From positions 1-64,000 of the forward strand of contig CAJTOB010000005.1 in NCBI GenBank assembly GCA_910578035.1: DNA of 64,000 bases. The letters run 5' to 3'. Source of the DNA: an uncultured Muribaculaceae bacterium (GTDB lineage Bacteria > Bacteroidota > Bacteroidia > Bacteroidales > Muribaculaceae). The translations under genes and the position numbers were made by a program. This document shows positions 60,265-64,000 of the stretch, piece by piece. The stretch's first letter is position 1. Each line of letters begins with the position of its first letter. The notes below the pieces were generated by a model. It did no database searches and was not told where the DNA came from. It saw only the letters and a program-made list of their open reading frames with translations.

Positions 60265-61337
60265 AACAATTGTCATTGCGGCGACGGCTGGCCCTGGAGA
60301 TACACCGCAAACTGCACCGCGATAAAATCCGCGAGCATGCCTTGCGCCAGCTGTTCTGGGAATGCACGCAACGCTGCAATCTCAATTGCCGTCATTGCGG
60401 CAGCGACTGCAAAACTTCGTCGCTACAGCCCGACATGCCGGCAGAGGATTTTCTGCGCGCCATCGACAGCCTACTGCCGCATGTCGACCGCCACCGCCTC
60501 AACATAGTCATCACCGGCGGCGAACCGCTCGTCCGCCACGACCTCGAAGACGTCGGCCTTGAGCTATACCGACGTGAATTGCCATGGGGAATAGTTACAA
60601 ACGGGCTCCTCCTCTCCCCTGCCCGCTTCGAGCGCCTCAGAGCGGCCGGAATACATAATCTCACCATAAGCCTCGACGGCGACGAGGAAGACCACAACTG
60701 GATGCGGAGCAACCCGCTCTCTCACCGGCACGCTCTCGAGGCCATAGCAATGGTGGCAGCAACGCCCGACATAAACTTTGATGTGGTGACATGTGTGAAC
60801 CAGCGCAACATCGACAAACTCGACGCCATAGCCGCCTCCCTCGAATCGAGGGGCGTAAGACGCTGGCGTCTTTTCACAATATTCCCCTCAGGGCGCGCCC
60901 GCGACTACCCCGAATTCAGTCTTTCGAAAGACCAATTCATAAGGCTGATGGATTATATCAAAGAGAAACGACATAGCGGCGGAATCCGCCCGAGCTACTG
61001 CTGCGAAGGCTTTCTGGGCAACTACGAAGGCGATGTCCGCGATGGTTTCTACCACTGCGACGCCGGCATAAGCGTCGGCTCGATACTTATCGACGGCTCT
61101 ATAGGCGCGTGCCCGAGCATACGCGCCGACTATACGCAGGGCAATATATATACCGATGATTTCTGGACTGTCTGGCAAACCCGCTTTGAGCGCTACCGCG
61201 ACCGCTCATGGATGAAAACAGGCATATGCGCCGACTGCAGTATGTTCCGCTACTGCGAAGGCAACGGTTTCCACCTCCGCGAAGCCGACGGCTCAATGAA
61301 GCATTGCTATTTTAGTAAAGTAATAAGTGATAAGTAA
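60261..61337 (+). CDS. radical SAM/SPASM enzyme of the rSAM/lipoprotein system
   Basis: 358 aa. The radical SAM cluster motif CNLNCRHC is at residues 39-46 (C39-x3-C43-x2-C46) with an extra Cys35 and Cys50 nearby. GGEPL follows for SAM binding (about residue 92). The C-terminal SPASM-like region holds CDAGISVGSILIDGSIGACP and CADCSMFRYCEGN, giving ligands for auxiliary 4Fe-4S clusters. Such enzymes modify peptides by forming C-C, C-S or similar bonds. Overlap with the lipoprotein gene by 4 bases implies matched expression. As the lipoprotein has a signal, the enzyme would have to act before export. Confidence 0.92.
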   Translation: MKQLSLRRRLALEIHRKLHRDKIREHALRQLFWECTQRCNLNCRHCGSDCKTSSLQPDMPAEDFLRAIDSLLPHVDRHRLNIVITGGEPLVRHDLEDVGLELYRRELPWGIVTNGLLLSPARFERLRAAGIHNLTISLDGDEEDHNWMRSNPLSHRHALEAIAMVAATPDINFDVVTCVNQRNIDKLDAIAASLESRGVRRWRLFTIFPSGRARDYPEFSLSKDQFIRLMDYIKEKRHSGGIRPSYCCEGFLGNYEGDVRDGFYHCDAGISVGSILIDGSIGACPSIRADYTQGNIYTDDFWTVWQTRFERYRDRSWMKTGICADCSMFRYCEGNGFHLREADGSMKHCYFSKVISDK

Positions 61338-61338
61338 T

Positions 61339-61393
61339 AAGTTAAGAAAATGGCTCCGTCTGCAACTTTGAGACGGAGCCATTATCTTAACTT
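61339..61393. terminator. bidirectional terminator between rSAM and GH20 genes
   Basis: A 23-base-pair stem with one mismatch (AAGTTAAGA...GGCTCCGTCT / AGACGGAGCC...CTTAACTT) and a 9-base loop, AT-rich at both feet. It lies between convergent genes. Confidence 0.85.
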
Positions 61394-61439
61394 ATTTAAC
61401 TATTTACTTCTTTAACTCAGAATCAAATTCAACCCGGAA

Positions 61440-63707
61440 TCAAAGATTAAGAATAGTGGTGACAGAGGGGCGGCCGTTGAGCCAGAGTTTTGCGCGGATT
61501 TGCGAGGGGCGTGCGGCAAACTCACCCAAATTAACTGTTGCACCGTCTTTGAAAGCGGGAGACTCTTCAGTCGGCTCGGTGCCGTCGAATGTCAGGCGTA
61601 TTTCGGCGTCGGGATATGGCGAATTGATTTTCACGAAACGGCCATCAGTCACCTTGACACCCGGCTGGCGCACATGGTATGCGAAGCCACCTGCCTCCCA
61701 TTTAGGTATTTCATTCAGAATCACGGCATGGAAATCGGGCTCAGAATACGTGCTGTCGGGATTCCACGCGCGCTCGGCCAGACCGAGAATCTTGGGGAAG
61801 AGCATTTCTTCAAGATGATCGCTGTTGCGTATGGTTTCAGACCACACCTGCCCCTGCACACCGAGCACATTGGCACCGGGAAGAGTGCAGAGCTTCGACG
61901 GATAGCCCGACAGCGACGAGAATTCATCGGTTGTTCCGGCCCATGTGAGACCGCGCTCGTAGGGGTGGCGGCTATAGCAAAGGTCGAAATAGAAATGGTC
62001 GGCATTGCTCAGAACCACGGGATATCCGGCCGCAGCCACCTCATCGACCACTTTGCCGTTGCCCTGCGACGACAGCGTACGCCAGCAATTGACCGAGAAT
62101 ACCTGCGGACGCACAGCGGCGTCGAAATCCTCCGAATGCTTCCATGCAATCTCCTGCCAGCCAGAAGTGGGAATGCCCTTGGCTGCAAGATCGGAAGCAA
62201 GCCGCTTCACAAACAAGGCATGTACTTCCATATCCTTTTCAAGACCTTCGCGCTCCTTGAGTGCGTTGACAGCGGGGCTGCCGCCCCACGCTCCACGGGG
62301 CACTTCGTCGCCTCCGATATGAATGGCCTTGAGAGGCACGCCGGCCGCACGGTGCATATCGGCGATCTCGTCGGCTACCATATTTATAACCTTATACGGA
62401 CCTTCGAGAGCCGGATTCATCACATTGTCGTGGAAAGACTGCGCCGAAGTGTAAACCGAGGTATCGCCCGGCTCCTGAAGCAGCCACGAGTCGTCGCCTG
62501 TGCGGCGTGCACGCACCTCCATAGCCTTTATGGCGGCGCGGGCATGTCCGGGCGATTCTATTTCGGGAATTACAGCGATGCCGAGGCTGTCGGCATGCCG
62601 GAGAAGGCTGATATATTCGTCGCGGGAGATAAAACCGTTGTTCGAGGTCGCGCCGGAATCCTTATTGCCGTCGCCGCCGAATATCTGAGGCAGGAAGGAG
62701 CCGTCCGAACCAGGCGTATATCCGCGTCGAGAGCCAATCTCAGCCAGTTCGGGCAGTGTCTTTATCTCCAGGCGCCATGCCTCGTCTTCCGAGAAATGGA
62801 AGTGGAATACATTGAGACCATAGGCCGCCATCATATCGAGCACACGGTGCAGTTCTTCGGGCTTCTGGAAATTGCGGGCAATATCAATCATCAGCCCGCG
62901 GTACTGAAGCGAGGGGCTGTCTGTAATGACAGCATCGGGCATCTGGCGCACACCGGTGCCGAAAGCCTGGCGCAGACGCATGCGCAGACGCGGCCAGAGG
63001 GCCTTGTCGGCTTCTACTGTCACCTCGCCGCCGCCGACGGTGACGCGATATTCTTCGGCCTGCAAAGGCTCCGACGGCTCATTGAAAGTAATTTCGTCGA
63101 GATTGACTGTGCTTGCTCCACTGCCGAGCTTCACGTCCTTGAAAGACGGCACAACATCGTAGACACCGGCCTTTCCGCCGGCAATCTCCTCATTGCGGGC
63201 ATAGATGGCGTCTCCATAAGGCATATAGTCTCTTTTGCCGGAGGTATAGCCGCTCTTGTCGGCGGTAATATCGGCCTGAACCAGCTTCACAGGCAGTATT
63301 CGGCCGTCGGCCATCACGGCATGGAAGCCTTCGGGCGCATAGCGTATAGAATAGAGCGCGCCCTTTGTCATTATTTCGAAATCGAGGGTATCCGAACCGG
63401 TGGCGGCGGCGAAACGCGGACTGCCGATGGCATAGTAACCTGGCACAATCTCGATTATCGTATCGGCCGCATCAGTCGGCGTCATCTTGCGGGCGAACTG
63501 ATTGAACGCCACACGCTCCACACCGCGCAGGTCGCCGGTCATACGTATACTCTGCCGGTAATGACGCCCGAGCGAGTCGGGTTCGAGATTCTCTACATTC
63601 CAGTGCACCTCGAATGGCGCCTCGGCCACACTTTCAGCTCCTCCCGAACAGGACGAAGCGGCAGCCAATGTTAAAAATGTGCTAACAAAGGTTAAATAAT
63701 GTCTCAT
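61440..63707 (-). CDS. GH20 beta-N-acetylhexosaminidase lipoprotein
   Basis: Releases terminal GlcNAc/GalNAc from glycans. Start placed at MRHYLTFVSTFLTLAAASSC, which gives a lipobox at Cys20; the open frame extends 17 residues up. Order: an N-terminal carbohydrate-binding-type region (about 25-190), GH20b-like domain (about 190-265), catalytic TIM barrel (about 268-600) with GLMIDIARNFQ, FHFHFSEDEAWR and the catalytic Asp-Glu in HIGGDEVPRG (about 465), and a chitobiase-type C-terminal domain with FDGTEPTEESPAF. 755 aa. It stands alone; gut mucin or host N-glycan use is likely (inference). Confidence 0.94.
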   Translation of the reverse strand: MRHYLTFVSTFLTLAAASSCSGGAESVAEAPFEVHWNVENLEPDSLGRHYRQSIRMTGDLRGVERVAFNQFARKMTPTDAADTIIEIVPGYYAIGSPRFAAATGSDTLDFEIMTKGALYSIRYAPEGFHAVMADGRILPVKLVQADITADKSGYTSGKRDYMPYGDAIYARNEEIAGGKAGVYDVVPSFKDVKLGSGASTVNLDEITFNEPSEPLQAEEYRVTVGGGEVTVEADKALWPRLRMRLRQAFGTGVRQMPDAVITDSPSLQYRGLMIDIARNFQKPEELHRVLDMMAAYGLNVFHFHFSEDEAWRLEIKTLPELAEIGSRRGYTPGSDGSFLPQIFGGDGNKDSGATSNNGFISRDEYISLLRHADSLGIAVIPEIESPGHARAAIKAMEVRARRTGDDSWLLQEPGDTSVYTSAQSFHDNVMNPALEGPYKVINMVADEIADMHRAAGVPLKAIHIGGDEVPRGAWGGSPAVNALKEREGLEKDMEVHALFVKRLASDLAAKGIPTSGWQEIAWKHSEDFDAAVRPQVFSVNCWRTLSSQGNGKVVDEVAAAGYPVVLSNADHFYFDLCYSRHPYERGLTWAGTTDEFSSLSGYPSKLCTLPGANVLGVQGQVWSETIRNSDHLEEMLFPKILGLAERAWNPDSTYSEPDFHAVILNEIPKWEAGGFAYHVRQPGVKVTDGRFVKINSPYPDAEIRLTFDGTEPTEESPAFKDGATVNLGEFAARPSQIRAKLWLNGRPSVTTILNL

Positions 63708-63747
63708 GAACTGTATCAGATAAGTAAAGAAATAGTTATTTCGATTG

Positions 63748-63755
63748 CAAATGTA
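63748..63755 (-). promoter_or_regulatory. -7 box of the GH20 gene
   Basis: TACATTTG on the minus strand fits TAnnTTTG, 41 bases before the chosen start. A TTTG lies 22 bases further up (63778-63781), one base wide of the usual spacing. Confidence 0.5.
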
Positions 63756-63877
63756 CATTTTTTCCGGCAGAACAATGCAAAAATGAGCATATAATCAATA
63801 CAACCAAAATGCATTCAGATATTTATTTTGATAAAATGCCATTAAAACTGCTATTTTCACAAACACAACAATTTATT

Positions 63878-63908
63878 TTTGCGATTCGACAGAAATGTAC
63901 TAACTTTG
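63878..63908 (+). promoter_or_regulatory. promoter at the right edge
   Basis: TTTG (63878-63881), 19-base spacer and TAACTTTG (63901-63908) fit both promoter elements. The gene it drives must begin near or beyond the window end. Confidence 0.7.
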
Positions 63909-63982
63909 CAACTCGAATTGAAAACTTGCACTGGATCCTCCCCTCGACATCACTATTGTAATCTTAGCATTTTTTCGCGACT

Positions 63983-64000
63983 ATGACAACTTGTTCATAT
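63983..64000 (+). CDS. possible start of a gene leaving the window
   Basis: An ATG at 63983 lies about 70 bases downstream of the edge promoter and opens a frame of six codons (MTTCSY) up to the window end. Too little is present for any functional call, and a later start outside the window is equally possible. Confidence 0.25.

Noticed and set aside
61500..63674. A 724-codon open frame antisense to the GH20 gene
   Set aside because: It mirrors the codon structure of the GH20 gene, has no recognisable domain and no promoter; the GH20 frame has clear catalytic motifs. The same holds for long antisense frames over susC, susD, bamA, fusA and the DUF5689 gene.
1..64000. tRNA, rRNA, CRISPR, prophage and restriction or other defence genes
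   Set aside because: Scanned by eye for tRNA T-loop words, regularly spaced repeats and phage or defence proteins; none found apart from the hipBA pair and the lone transposase.

Overview
The window is chromosomal DNA from a member of the Bacteroidota, order Bacteroidales, and fits a gut Muribaculaceae-like organism (family-level placement is inference). Supporting signs are a SusC/SusD pair, DUF-type Bacteroidetes lipoproteins, promoters of the Bacteroidetes type (TTTG, about 19-20 bases, TAnnTTTG), few Shine-Dalgarno sequences, a long-form zinc-free S14, and one continuous ribosomal protein cluster that runs secY-map-infA-rpmJ without adk.

Region by region. 1-1.4 kb: a low-molecular-weight tyrosine phosphatase and a lone AT-rich RAYT/IS200-like transposase. 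1.4-10.2 kb (minus): a four-gene uptake operon, metallophosphoesterase - SusC - SusD - BACON/DUF5689 lipoprotein, with no glycoside hydrolase. 10.2-19.4 kb: a DUF4855 protein, a PatB-type C-S lyase, aroA with a tiny CCxxHxxC membrane protein and a metal ABC permease, fabD, tatA-tatC, a DAACS symporter and a small lipoprotein. 19.4-26.3 kb (minus): an envelope operon DUF6242 - DUF6089 - uppS - bamA - two OmpH/Skp chaperones, behind a good promoter. 26.4-33.3 kb (minus): serB, a patatin/beta-barrel protein, proC, ssb, a YpfJ-type metallopeptidase, ribD. 33.4-39.4 kb (minus): a hipBA toxin-antitoxin pair with a visible promoter and operator, an MBOAT/SGNH acyl-transfer pair, a Rieske-like lipoprotein with an all-cysteine site, an SRPBCC protein and pyrE.

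39.5-58.2 kb (minus) is a single run of 33 translation and secretion genes from rpsL to rplQ (str, S10, spc and alpha groups joined), closed by an intrinsic terminator at 39527-39561. It has a clear promoter at 58155-58186, a 5' leader with long-range pairing and a 22-codon upstream reading frame, and three unusually long internal gaps that carry hairpins. These are candidate autoregulatory sites.

58.3-64 kb: a TPR-like secreted protein, a two-gene radical SAM/lipoprotein system, a GH20 beta-hexosaminidase, and at the right edge a promoter for a gene that leaves the window.

The best candidates for undescribed biology are the radical SAM/lipoprotein pair, the str leader with its short reading frame, the rpsN-rpsH structured gap, the all-Cys Rieske-like lipoprotein, and HipA with a C-terminal extension of about 80 residues. 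No rRNA, tRNA, CRISPR array or prophage was seen.
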